From positions 1 to 64,000 of the forward strand of contig NZ_JAGEOK010000034.1 of assembly GCF_017573545.1 (NCBI RefSeq): DNA of 64,000 nucleotides. The letters run 5' to 3'. Below, piece by piece: positions 42,981 through 51,659 of the stretch. The stretch's first letter is position 1. Each line of letters begins with the position of its first letter. The notes beneath the pieces are model-generated. The model did no database searches, was not told where the DNA came from, and was given only the letters and a program-made list of their open reading frames with translations. The stretch comes from Actinomadura nitritigenes (GTDB lineage Bacteria > Actinomycetota > Actinomycetes > Streptosporangiales > Streptosporangiaceae). Position numbers and translations under genes: made by a program.

Positions 42981-43937
42981 CTATCGGCGCCGCAGGTCGA
43001 TGAGCGCGGGGTCGGCGGACGGGACCACGTCGTCCCCGCGCACATGGGCGCGCAGGAAGCCGACGGCCAGGTCCGTGAAGGCGCGGCGGGCCTCGGCGGG
43101 GTCGGTCTCGGGCTCCAGGTCGAGGAAGGCGCGGGCCGCGGTCGGGTCGACCGGGTCCGCGACGGCGAAGTGGTTGGCGCCGCGCACGACGGCGAGCAGG
43201 TCGCGCGGGTCGTGCAATGCCTCGGTGAAGGTGCGGCTGACGGGATCGGACGGGGCGTCCTGGCCGTAGCGGTCGGAGCTGCCCATGATGACGCCGTCCC
43301 GCGTGCCGACGCCCAGCAGCACGGGGCAGTTGACCTGCGCGGGCAGGACGGTGCCGGCGGGCCAGCCCAGCATCGTGGCGACCATGGTGTGCGTCCCGTA
43401 GGCGAAGCAGGCCCGGACGCCGGGGACGAACCGCGCCGACTGGAGCACCACGGTGCCGCCCGCCGAATGCCCGCCGAGCGCGACCCGGTCCAGGTCGATC
43501 GCCCCCTTGAGCAGGTCGATGCCGGTGAGCGCGTCGAGGACGGCGGAGATGGCGGGGCAGGTCGGCCGGGTGCCGTAGGCGTCGGGCCGCGCGGCGTCCA
43601 GATCGACGCCGGGGGTGAGGCCGTACCGGCCGCCGAACAGTTCCGCGACCCGGTCGAACGTCACGGCGACGAAGCCGGCGGCGGCGATGGCGGACGCCAG
43701 CGGCCGGTAGACCGCCTGCTCGACGTTCACGCCGGAGCAGAACACGACGACCGGGTACGGGGCGCCCGCCGGGGCGGGCGGGAACTCGCCGGACAGCCGC
43801 TCGGCGTCGGTGCCCTCCGCGCGGGCCGGGTAGTACACCTTCAGGTGCGCGGTGCCGAACGGCGCCTTCTCCGGCCCGCCGCCGGTGTCCGCCGACCACC
43901 ACAGCGACCGGACGCCGGTGCCGTCGGACGCGCTCAC
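42981..43937 (-). CDS. Chlorophyllase-like alpha/beta hydrolase
   Basis: A 318-residue cytoplasmic hydrolase. The arrangement LKVYYPA ... YPVVVFCSGVNVEQAVYRPL, ASAIAAAGFVAVTFDRVAEL, ALGGHSAGGTVVLQSARFVP (nucleophile S158) and VVRGANHFAVADP (histidine) follows the chlorophyllase/dienelactone-hydrolase pattern. Chlorophyllase removes phytol from chlorophyll. The GTG overlaps the upstream stop, and the oxygenase starts 8 bases after its end. Family membership is fairly clear; ester specificity is inferred from neighbours. Confidence 0.72.
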   Translation of the reverse strand: MSASDGTGVRSLWWSADTGGGPEKAPFGTAHLKVYYPARAEGTDAERLSGEFPPAPAGAPYPVVVFCSGVNVEQAVYRPLASAIAAAGFVAVTFDRVAELFGGRYGLTPGVDLDAARPDAYGTRPTCPAISAVLDALTGIDLLKGAIDLDRVALGGHSAGGTVVLQSARFVPGVRACFAYGTHTMVATMLGWPAGTVLPAQVNCPVLLGVGTRDGVIMGSSDRYGQDAPSDPVSRTFTEALHDPRDLLAVVRGANHFAVADPVDPTAARAFLDLEPETDPAEARRAFTDLAVGFLRAHVRGDDVVPSADPALIDLRRR

Positions 43938-44755
43938 GGGCGCGGCAGCTCTCGGTCGCCGCCCCACAGGGCGCGGACGAGGCGGTCGGTGGTCTCCTGC
44001 CCGAAGTAGCGGACGCCCATCACGTTCGCGGGGTCGCGTTCGGCGATGTTGCGGCGGGTCGCGAGGTCGGCGGCGGCGAGCGCGGGCTGGTCGGCCTCCG
44101 GCACGGGCCCGGCCGCGTCGACCCAGCCGAGCCAGCGGTCCACGTGCTCGGTCAGCAGCCGCTCGACCAGGTCGATGTTCTTGTCCGACCGGGGGAACGA
44201 ATAGCAGTGCGCGGTGGGGGACAGGCTCGCTCTGATGAACCCCGCCCGGCTGGTGAACCACTCCAGTTCCGGGTTGTCCTCGCGCACGGCCAGCCAGCCG
44301 CTGTTGAGCGGTTCGTAGTACGCGTCGTAGTAGGCGCCGTCGGCCAGGAGGTTGGTGCGCGGCACCGAGTCGACGTAGAACCAGCCCTCGGGCCAGACCA
44401 GCAGCGCGATGCCGAGGTGCGGCACCCGGACGTGCGGGCCGAGCCAGACCGTCAGGTGCAGGTTGGCGAACCCGGCCGCCGGGTTGCCGAGCCAGGAGTG
44501 GACCATCCAGTCGACCTCGGGCCCGCTGTAGGCGGCCAGGCTCCCGCCGGGGCTCTCGGGCGGGTTCCCGTAGGACTCCAGGGCCTCGGTGGACGGGTCG
44601 CGTGCCAGGTCGAACCGCGCGTCGATCCTCGCCTTGAGCCCGGCGAGGATCGCCTTGTAACGGTGGAAGGTCTCGGTCACGTCGATGGCGGGGGACTCGT
44701 CCACCATCTGCTCGACGTGCCGCAGGCTCTCCTTCGGTTCGGGGGTTTCCTTCAA
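43934..44755 (-). CDS. RCCR / ferredoxin-dependent bilin reductase-like protein 2
   Basis: A 273-residue protein sharing the motif order of red chlorophyll catabolite reductase: HLTVWLGPHVRVPHLGIALL (VPHL at 111-114), WPEGWFYVDSVPRTNLLADG (VDSVPRTNL 128-136), then ASLSPTAHCYSFPRS (SPT 179-181), where plant RCCR has SPTAV. It is clearly different from the protein encoded at 41024-41770. The start is a TTG at 44755 that overlaps the nitrilase stop and has GGAG 7 bases upstream; an ATG at 44707 is the alternative. Confidence 0.68.
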   Translation of the reverse strand: MKETPEPKESLRHVEQMVDESPAIDVTETFHRYKAILAGLKARIDARFDLARDPSTEALESYGNPPESPGGSLAAYSGPEVDWMVHSWLGNPAAGFANLHLTVWLGPHVRVPHLGIALLVWPEGWFYVDSVPRTNLLADGAYYDAYYEPLNSGWLAVREDNPELEWFTSRAGFIRASLSPTAHCYSFPRSDKNIDLVERLLTEHVDRWLGWVDAAGPVPEADQPALAAADLATRRNIAERDPANVMGVRYFGQETTDRLVRALWGGDRELPRP

Positions 44756-46386
44756 CGGAGCGCTCCGCTCGGTGCGTCGTCGGCCAGCGCGGCGACCGCG
44801 TGCGCGGGACGCCCGCCGACCAGGTCGGTGTTCTTGGAGACGAGCCGGTTGACGGCCTGCGCGGGGTGGATCGCCGCGACGGTGACCGGTCCGGTGGCGC
44901 GGGTGACGAGGGGATGGCTGATGCGGCCCTCGAACGGGCCCTCCCAGGGCGTCCAGAGGGTGAAGTCGGCGGGGAGCGCCAGGATCAGGCCGTCCTCCGG
45001 TCCGGAGGCGATGACGTTCAGCCGGTTCTCGGCGGCGCGTTCGGGCAGGCCGAGGGCGGTCTCCCAGTCCTGCGCGGGCGTGCACGGGACCGCGACGGCG
45101 TCGGCGTCGGCGATGGCGGCGAGCCGGAAGACCTCGGGGTAGAGGGCGTCGTCGCCGGTGACGAGCGCGAGCCGTCCCCAGGGGAGCGTGAAGACGTCGA
45201 GCCGCTCGCCGTACTCGGTCGCCCAGTCGGCATGCCGGGCGCTGGCGTGCAGTTGCGGTTGGCTTCCTGCCAGGCCGTCCGCGTTCACCAGGTAGGCGGC
45301 GTGCGCGGCGCCCGCCCGCACGCTGGTCACCGCATGGGCGGTGGTGCCGCGAAGCGCGGCGGCGAGTTCCTCGACGACGCCGCCGGCATCGGCGCCGGGA
45401 CCGAACGCCAGCTCCGGCAGGACGATCAGCTCGGCTCCCGCCTGCGCCGCCCGCCGCACCAGGTCGGGGGAGCGGACGACCGCCGCGTCCGCCTTCTCGT
45501 CGCCCGGAGGTGCGGTGCGGGGGCGGGGCGTCTCGATGATCGGGGCGTACAGCCGGGGCCTCCGGGCCGCGAACGTGTCGGTGCCGTCCGGGCGGGTCTT
45601 GCGGTCGGCGAGCGACGGGTCGATGTCGGCGACGACGACGGCCTCGCCGGTGCGCGGTCCCTTCGCGACGACCGTCCCGTCGGGGGCGACGATCTGGCTC
45701 TCGCCCGCGCCGTCCAGCAGGTCCGGCGGGACGCCGAGGCGCTCGGCGATCGCGGGCAGGAGCGCGGCGGGCAGCAGCGGGCCGACCTTGTTGGCCGCCA
45801 CCACCCAGACCCCGTTCTCCGCGGCGCGGACCGGGACGTGCAGGCTCGCCTCGTCGGTGGCGAACGAGTTCAGGCTGTTCAGCAGCACCTGCGCGCCGCG
45901 CACCGCCAGGTCGCGGGGGACGTCGCTGGTGACGCCCTCCATGCAGGCGTACATGCCGAGGCGGCCGCACGGGGTGGCGATGACCGGGCCGGCGGTGGTG
46001 CCGGGATCGAGGTGGTCGCCCTCCGCGCCCATCAGCGTGAGCTTGTCGGAGCGGCCGAGCAGCGCGCCGTCCGGGCCGTACAGCAGGCTGCTCACGGTCA
46101 CCCGGCCGTCGGCGCCGGCCAGCGTCACGTTGGCCTTGACGTGGACGCCGTGCGCGGCGGCGCGGGCGGCGACGGCGGTGAGGAACGGGCCGCCGGGGGC
46201 GCAGGCGTGCCGGCGGGCGTCGTCGCGGTCGGTGTACCAGGACAGGCGGTTGCAGAACTCCGGGAGGACGATGAGGCCCGCGCCCTCGGCCGCCGCCCGG
46301 TCCACCATGCGCAGGCAGGTGGCGAGGTTGGCGGCGGTGTCGAGGCCCACCGCGAACTGGACGGCGGCCACCCGGACCGGACCCAT
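44752..46386 (-). CDS. Tandem carbon-nitrogen hydrolase (nitrilase superfamily)
   Basis: A 544-residue protein with two nitrilase-fold domains. Domain 1 has the triad E43 (VLPEF), K115 (SDKLTLMGAEGDHL) and C148 (YACMEGVTSD). Domain 2 (from about 310) keeps LPELAFG, but the cysteine position reads GDDALYPE, so it is probably inactive. It would hydrolyse an amide or nitrile. An IclR-type box lies 11 bases upstream of its start, so it heads the pigment-like operon running to 37143. Confidence 0.85.
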   Translation of the reverse strand: MGPVRVAAVQFAVGLDTAANLATCLRMVDRAAAEGAGLIVLPEFCNRLSWYTDRDDARRHACAPGGPFLTAVAARAAAHGVHVKANVTLAGADGRVTVSSLLYGPDGALLGRSDKLTLMGAEGDHLDPGTTAGPVIATPCGRLGMYACMEGVTSDVPRDLAVRGAQVLLNSLNSFATDEASLHVPVRAAENGVWVVAANKVGPLLPAALLPAIAERLGVPPDLLDGAGESQIVAPDGTVVAKGPRTGEAVVVADIDPSLADRKTRPDGTDTFAARRPRLYAPIIETPRPRTAPPGDEKADAAVVRSPDLVRRAAQAGAELIVLPELAFGPGADAGGVVEELAAALRGTTAHAVTSVRAGAAHAAYLVNADGLAGSQPQLHASARHADWATEYGERLDVFTLPWGRLALVTGDDALYPEVFRLAAIADADAVAVPCTPAQDWETALGLPERAAENRLNVIASGPEDGLILALPADFTLWTPWEGPFEGRISHPLVTRATGPVTVAAIHPAQAVNRLVSKNTDLVGGRPAHAVAALADDAPSGALR

Positions 46387-46396
46387 CGGGCCTCCC

Positions 46397-46422
46397 GGTT
46401 CCTCTAGCGAAACGCTGTTTCC
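46397..46422. promoter_or_regulatory. IclR-type box before the nitrilase operon
   Basis: The segment contains GGTTC-N7-GAAAC (46397-46413) and GAAAC-GCT-GTTTCC (46409-46422), sharing one GAAAC half-site. The same double arrangement occurs at 47522-47547. It is 11-36 bases upstream of the nitrilase start. Confidence 0.6.
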
Positions 46423-46516
46423 AAAACCCTACAATCGGGGCGCGCCCTCCGCCAGATCCCGCGGGCGGAAACTTCCGGCCGCGGGACCCGGCGGGCGGTG
46501 CGCCGGACGGGGCGGG

Positions 46517-47497
46517 TCAGGAGGCCCCGGCCAGCGTCTCGATCAGGCCGGCGCCGAGCTTGCTCTGGTAGTACGAGCCGCCGGGCAGGTACGCGGCGGT
46601 CTGCGTGCCGCTGAAGGCGTCCTTCGCCCAGGCGACCGCGAACGTCTGCAGGGCCTCGACGTTCTTCGCCTGCGGCGTGCCGCAGGCGAGGGTCCCGACG
46701 GCGTCGGTGCTGGCGCCCTCGGCGTCGGTGTGCTCGCCGTCGGTCAGCCGGACGCCGACGAACGGGGCGTGCACGTCGGCCTGGACGGCGTCGGTCCCGC
46801 TGCCGCTGTTGTTGCAGGTGCCGTCGGGCCCGGAGATCGTGCGGACCATGCGGCCGGTGCCGTCGACCGCCTTCAGGCCGGTGTCGAGGTTGTTGCCGAT
46901 GAACGACTTCACCGGGTCGAGCAGGACCAGGCCGCGCAGCCGCGCCCACGCCGCCGGGCTGTCGGTGCGGAGCCGTCCGGCCACGTAGCCGACGGCCTCG
47001 CCGCCGGCCGAGTGCCCGGAGAAGACCAGCGCGCCCGGCAGCGCGAGGTCGGACCGTCCGGCCTGCGCCTTCGCCTTGGCGAAGCTGCGGCCGAGCTTGT
47101 CGGACGGGTCGGACATCTTGGCGAACAGGTCGGCGACGTTGCCGAGGAAGTCGGTGTTGTTGCCGAGGTTCTGCAGGGTGCAGCCGTACAGGTTCGCCGT
47201 GGGAAGGGTGGGGGCGAAGACGAGGTAGCCGGCCGCGGCGTACTTGGACGCCAGGTCCGCGACGTTGTCGTTGGAGCGGGCGAAGCCGTGCTGGAGCCAC
47301 ACCAGGCCCTGCGGGGCGCCGGCGGGGAAGTACCAGTCCGCGCTCTGGTTCAGGACCGTGAACGCGCAGCGGATCTCGACGGTGGTCTGGACGCGGGTGA
47401 CGGCGGCGTGGGCGGGGGAGAGGGGGCCGAGGGCGGTCAGGGCGAGGGTGGCGGTGCTGGCCGCGGCGAGGGTCCGGACGGCGTGGACGGCGCGCAT
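46517..47497 (-). CDS. Secreted chlorophyllase/PETase-like alpha/beta hydrolase
   Basis: A 326-residue exported hydrolase. The signal peptide (TLAAASTATLALTALGPLSP) is cut after AHAA at about residue 32. Motifs: VWLQHGFARSNDNVADLASK, the nucleophile elbow ALVFSGHSAGGEAVGYVAGR (S163) and HTDAEGASTDAVG near the C-terminus, with cysteines C106, C44 and others able to form disulfides outside the cell. The ATG at 47497 follows GGAGG. It is a single-gene unit with an IclR-type box 25 bases upstream. It may cut an ester outside the cell before uptake. Confidence 0.78.
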   Translation of the reverse strand: MRAVHAVRTLAAASTATLALTALGPLSPAHAAVTRVQTTVEIRCAFTVLNQSADWYFPAGAPQGLVWLQHGFARSNDNVADLASKYAAAGYLVFAPTLPTANLYGCTLQNLGNNTDFLGNVADLFAKMSDPSDKLGRSFAKAKAQAGRSDLALPGALVFSGHSAGGEAVGYVAGRLRTDSPAAWARLRGLVLLDPVKSFIGNNLDTGLKAVDGTGRMVRTISGPDGTCNNSGSGTDAVQADVHAPFVGVRLTDGEHTDAEGASTDAVGTLACGTPQAKNVEALQTFAVAWAKDAFSGTQTAAYLPGGSYYQSKLGAGLIETLAGAS

Positions 47498-47521
47498 GCT
47501 GCCTCCGAGGGCGACCACTCT

Positions 47522-47547
47522 GTTTCTTCTAGAGAAACGGAGTTTCC
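47522..47547. promoter_or_regulatory. IclR-type box before the secreted hydrolase
   Basis: A perfect GTTTC-N7-GAAAC (47522-47538) shares its right half with GAAAC-GGA-GTTTCC (47534-47547). E. coli IclR binds a related TGGAAAT-N-ATTTCCA palindrome. It is 25 bases upstream of the hydrolase start. Confidence 0.65.
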
Positions 47548-47644
47548 AATATGGCCCCCCCATTAAGCACGCCGGGAGACACGAAGGCAATGGGGCGGCG
47601 CCGCGATCGGGTAACGATGCGCGAGGCGGCGCCGCGGCCGGCCG

Positions 47645-49072
47645 TCACGCGGGATAGGCGCCCGCGCCCGTCCCGGCGCCGCCCGCGCGGAACGCGGCGG
47701 GCGCGTGGACCGCGCAGGTCTGCACGTACTCCAGCAGGCCCTCGAAGCCGTACTCGCGGCCGTGCCCGCTGCGCTTCACCCCGCCGAACGGCGCGCGCAG
47801 CGCCATTCCGGTGCGGTTGTGGGTGTTGACGAACGTGAAGCCGGCGTCGAACCGGCGGGCGAACGCGAACGCGCGGTCCTCGTCGGCCGACCACACCGAG
47901 GCGCCGAGACCGAGGTCCCCGGCGTTGGCGCGCGCCAGCGCCTCGTCCTCGTCGTCGTAGGCCAGCAGCGGCACGACGGGGCCGAACTGCTCCCCGACGA
48001 CGACCGGCGCGTCGTCGTCCACGCCCGTGACCAGGGCGGGCCGGACGAAGTAGCCGCGCTCCAGGTCGATCCGCACGGCGCCCAACCCGGCGACGGTGCC
48101 GCCGCGCCGCGCCGAATCGGCGATCAGCTCCCGGACACGGCCGGCGGCGCCGGCCGAGATGACCGGGCCGACCGTGGTCCCCCGGTGCAGGGGGTCGCCG
48201 AGCACCAGCGTCCGTTCCGCCGCCGCGAGATAGGCCTCGCGGACCTCGGCCAGCCGCGGCCTCGGCGCGTACAGGCGCTTGGCGGCCATGCAGACCTGAC
48301 CGGCGGTCGCGAACGACGCCATGACGAGGCGGTCCATCGCCGCGTCGGTGAGGTCCGCGTCGTCCAGCAGCACGACCGGGTCGTTGCCGCCGAGTTCCAT
48401 CAGCACCGGCGTGATCGCCTTGGCGGCGGCCGTCCCGATGGCGCGGCCCGCCTCGGCGCCGCCGGTGAACGCCACCCTGTGCACGCGGGGATGCCCGGCC
48501 AGCGCCCGCGCCGTCGCGGCGCCGCCGTGCATGACCCGGACGAGCCCCGGCGGGAACGCCTCCAGCACGCGGCCGACCGCGAGGGGCGCGAGCGGCGACG
48601 GCTTGACCACGACCGTGTTGCCCGCCGCGAGCGCGGGGCCCACCTTGAGCAGCGTGAGGATGACGGGCGCGTTCCACGGGGTGATGGCCGCGACCACGCC
48701 GTACGGGCGGCGCCGCAGGACGAGCCGTCCGGCGGCGTCGTCGGTCTCCCGGTCGGCGTACGCCGCCGGGGCGTGCTCGGCGGCCCAGCGCAGGTAGGCG
48801 GCGGCGAACCGGATCTCCCCGGCGCAGTCGGCGACCGGTTTGCCGGACTCGCGGGCCAGCAGTTCGGGGACGCCCGGCATGGCCCCGACGGCGTCGGCGG
48901 CCCGCAGCAGCGCCGCGGCGCGGTCCTCGACCGGCACGCGGCACCAGTCGCGCTGCCGCGCCTCGGCGTCCCGGACGGCCCGGTCGACGTCCGCCGCGTC
49001 CGCCACCGGGACCCGGCCGACGATCTCCTCCGGCCGGGCCGGGTTCTCCCGCACGATCTCGCCCACGGGCAT
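47645..49072 (-). CDS. Aldehyde dehydrogenase 1 (NAD(P)-dependent)
   Basis: A 475-residue ALDH-superfamily enzyme: AAITPWNAPVILTLLKVGPA, VVVKPSPLAPLAVGRVLEAF, VAFTGGAEAGRAIG, catalytic Glu in LMELGGNDPV and catalytic Cys in TAGQVCMAAKRLY. It oxidises an aldehyde to an acid. Its ATG shares one base with the preceding stop (TGATG), and it is the last gene of the upper operon that begins at 54208. Confidence 0.9.
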   Translation of the reverse strand: MPVGEIVRENPARPEEIVGRVPVADAADVDRAVRDAEARQRDWCRVPVEDRAAALLRAADAVGAMPGVPELLARESGKPVADCAGEIRFAAAYLRWAAEHAPAAYADRETDDAAGRLVLRRRPYGVVAAITPWNAPVILTLLKVGPALAAGNTVVVKPSPLAPLAVGRVLEAFPPGLVRVMHGGAATARALAGHPRVHRVAFTGGAEAGRAIGTAAAKAITPVLMELGGNDPVVLLDDADLTDAAMDRLVMASFATAGQVCMAAKRLYAPRPRLAEVREAYLAAAERTLVLGDPLHRGTTVGPVISAGAAGRVRELIADSARRGGTVAGLGAVRIDLERGYFVRPALVTGVDDDAPVVVGEQFGPVVPLLAYDDEDEALARANAGDLGLGASVWSADEDRAFAFARRFDAGFTFVNTHNRTGMALRAPFGGVKRSGHGREYGFEGLLEYVQTCAVHAPAAFRAGGAGTGAGAYPA

Positions 49073-50211
49073 CAGGCGACGTCCCGCAGCGAGGCGATCA
49101 TCGACGTGCGCAGCAGGTGCCGCCGCGCCTCGGCCGGATCGGCGGCCAGCCTCCGCAGCTCGTCGTGGTACCCGGCCGGATCGCGCATCCGCTCCCAGTT
49201 GCCGTGGGTCATCCGCCGCACGAACGACCGCGCCGTGTCGCGGCGCGCCGCCGCGACGGCGTCGAGCGCCGCCTCCGGGCCGCCGGCCACGACGTCCGCG
49301 AGGGCGCCGCCCAGCAGGACGGCGTCGTGGATGCCGCTGTTCATCCCCATCCCGCCGAGCGGGTTGTTGACGTGCGCCGCGTCCCCGGCGAGCAGCACCC
49401 GCCCGGCGCGGAACGTCCCGGCGACGCGCTGGTGGACGCGGTACAGGCTGGCGTGCGCGACGTCCCACGGAGCGTCGGCGACCCCGCGCAGCCGTTCCGG
49501 AAGCCGCGTCAGCTCGCGGGCGTCGGGCGTGCCCTCCGGGGTCGGGAACAGGACGCGCCAGTGGTCGGGGGTGCGCAGCAGCACCAGCCACTCGTCGGGG
49601 TCGAAGACGTAGTTCACCGCGGCGATGCCGGGCAGCAGGTCCTCGACGGCGGTCGTGGTCGAGGCGACCAGGAACCGCTCGGGGTAGGTCATGCCCGCGA
49701 ACTCCACGCCGAGGGAGCGCCGCACCGCCGATCCGGCGCCGTCCGCGCCGACCAGCCAGGCGCCGCGGAACCGCTCGCCGCGTGCGGTCGTCACCTCCAC
49801 GCCGCTCCCGTGCGCCAGCACCGTCCGCACGGCCGCGCCGAACCGGACCTCGCCGCCCGCGCCCAGCACCTCGTCGCACAGGATCGGGGTGAGCTTGCTC
49901 TGCTCGCACTGGACGCGGAACGGGTACGGTGTGTCGCCGGAGAGCACCGACAGGTCCAGTTCGGCGATGACGCCGCCGCGCCGGTCCCGGTACTGGAAGG
50001 CGCGGGAGACGAGGCCGCGCTCCAGCAACCGGTCCAGCACGCCGAGCCCGTTCAGCATCTCCAGCGACGGCGGATGGAACGTGGACGCGCGCGACTCGGC
50101 GGCGAGCTCCGGCTCCGCCTCCAGGACGGTGACGGGGACGCCGCGGCGGGCCAGGGTGAGCGCGGCGGTGAGCCCGACCGGCCCCGCCCCGGCCACCAGC
50201 ACCGGCGCCAT
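49072..50211 (-). CDS. Class A FAD-dependent monooxygenase
   Basis: A 379-residue flavoprotein hydroxylase: VLVAGAGPVGLTAALTLARR (GxGxxG), the DG motif in WLVGADGAGSAVRRSLG and GRVLLAGDAAHVNNPLGGMG (FAD ribityl binding). It fits the PHBH/PheA-like group that hydroxylates aromatic or N-heterocyclic rings. The ATG at 50211 overlaps the upstream stop as TGATG; a GTG sits directly before it at 50214. Confidence 0.88.
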   Translation of the reverse strand: MAPVLVAGAGPVGLTAALTLARRGVPVTVLEAEPELAAESRASTFHPPSLEMLNGLGVLDRLLERGLVSRAFQYRDRRGGVIAELDLSVLSGDTPYPFRVQCEQSKLTPILCDEVLGAGGEVRFGAAVRTVLAHGSGVEVTTARGERFRGAWLVGADGAGSAVRRSLGVEFAGMTYPERFLVASTTTAVEDLLPGIAAVNYVFDPDEWLVLLRTPDHWRVLFPTPEGTPDARELTRLPERLRGVADAPWDVAHASLYRVHQRVAGTFRAGRVLLAGDAAHVNNPLGGMGMNSGIHDAVLLGGALADVVAGGPEAALDAVAAARRDTARSFVRRMTHGNWERMRDPAGYHDELRRLAADPAEARRHLLRTSMIASLRDVA

Positions 50212-51659
50212 CACGGTTCCCGGGAGTGCAGCGCGAAACCGTCCTCGACGCCGACGACCTGCGCGTTGGTGAAGAAGCGCAGCGTCTCGGCCGTGCCCTC
50301 CTCGCCCAGCCCCGACGCGCCCCAGGCGGGGCGGGGCGCGAACAGGTGCAGGCTCATCACGCTGGACCCGTTGACCTTCACCTCCCCGGCGCGGATGCGC
50401 CGTGCCACGGCGAGCGCCGCGTCCTCGTCGGTGCCGTTCACGTACCCTTCGAGCCCGTACGCGGTGCCGTTGGCCAGCGCCACGGCCTCGTCGAGCGTCC
50501 GGTAGGGGTGGACGGTCGCGACCGGACCGAAGATCTCCTCGGTGGCGTCACCGGGGTCCACGCCCGTGACGAGCGCGGGCGCCAGGTGGTTGCCCTCGTC
50601 CGGCACCTTGGTCGTGGAGAGGATCCGCCCGCCGAGCGCGTCGCGCTGTGCGGCGACGAGGGCTCGGTGCCGCGAGTGGACCAGCGGCCCGAGGTCGGTG
50701 GCCTCGTCCAGAGGCGGTCCCGCGCGCAGCGCCGCGAGCCGCTCGCCGATCGCGTCGAGGAGCGCGTCCTGGCGGCCCTCGGGCACGATGAGCCGGCCGA
50801 GCGCCCGGCACCATTGGCCGTTGAGCGTGGTGAGGAGGTCGACGGCGGCGCGCGCGGCCCGCCCGGTGTCGGCGTCCGGCATGACGACCAGGGGGTTGCT
50901 GCCGCCCAGCTCCAGCTGCACCGGCTTGATCCCGACGGCGCAGGCAGCGGCGACGGACGCGCCGCCGACGGCCCCGCCGGTGAACGAGACCGCGCGGATC
51001 CGCGGGTCGGCGGCCAGCCGCGCACCGGTGCGGCCGTCGCCGTGGACGAGCTGGAAGACCCCGCCCGGCACGCCGCCGCCGGCCAGCACGTCCGCGACGA
51101 CCTCGGCGAACCGCTGGCTCCCGTACGGGGCGTACTCGCTCGGCTTGAGGATCGCGGGGCAGCCCGCGGCGAGCGCGTTGGCCACCTTGTGCGCGGCCAT
51201 CGGCGCGGGCGCGTTCCACGGGACGAGGCACAGGGCCGGGCCCCACGGCAGCCGCCGCACCTCGGCCGCGCGGCCGTCCTCGCGGGTGAGCGTCGCGTCC
51301 AGCCCGCCGCGCAGCTGCTCGGCGGCCAGCCGGAACGACCCCGGCACGATCATCCCGAGCGGCGTCGTCTGGCGTATCGGGACGCCGGTGGCCGACGCCT
51401 CCAGGGCCGCGATCTCGCCCGTCACCGGTTCGAGGGCGTCGGCGGCCGCGTCCAGCAGGGCGGCGCGTTCGGCGGCGGGCCGCGCGGCCCAGCCGTCCGC
51501 CGCCTCCTCGGCCGCGGCCAGCGCCAGCTCCACCCGCTCGCCGCCGGTGACCCCGGCGGGGCCGGCCGGCCCGCCGGTGGCCGGGTCCTCCAGGGCGGGG
51601 CCGTCCCCGGGCGACGCGGCCCAGGTCCCGGCGACGAGGTCGCGGTGCGGCGGGCTCAT
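50211..51659 (-). CDS. Aldehyde dehydrogenase 2
   Basis: A 482-residue ALDH with CLVPWNAPAPMAAHKVANAL, AILKPSEYAPYGSQRFAEVV, SFTGGAVGGASVAAACAVGI, catalytic Glu in QLELGGSNPLVV and catalytic Cys in NGQWCRALGRL. It is only distantly similar to ALDH 1, so the pathway probably makes two different aldehydes or semialdehydes. ATGA overlap with the upstream gene. Confidence 0.9.
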   Translation of the reverse strand: MSPPHRDLVAGTWAASPGDGPALEDPATGGPAGPAGVTGGERVELALAAAEEAADGWAARPAAERAALLDAAADALEPVTGEIAALEASATGVPIRQTTPLGMIVPGSFRLAAEQLRGGLDATLTREDGRAAEVRRLPWGPALCLVPWNAPAPMAAHKVANALAAGCPAILKPSEYAPYGSQRFAEVVADVLAGGGVPGGVFQLVHGDGRTGARLAADPRIRAVSFTGGAVGGASVAAACAVGIKPVQLELGGSNPLVVMPDADTGRAARAAVDLLTTLNGQWCRALGRLIVPEGRQDALLDAIGERLAALRAGPPLDEATDLGPLVHSRHRALVAAQRDALGGRILSTTKVPDEGNHLAPALVTGVDPGDATEEIFGPVATVHPYRTLDEAVALANGTAYGLEGYVNGTDEDAALAVARRIRAGEVKVNGSSVMSLHLFAPRPAWGASGLGEEGTAETLRFFTNAQVVGVEDGFALHSREP

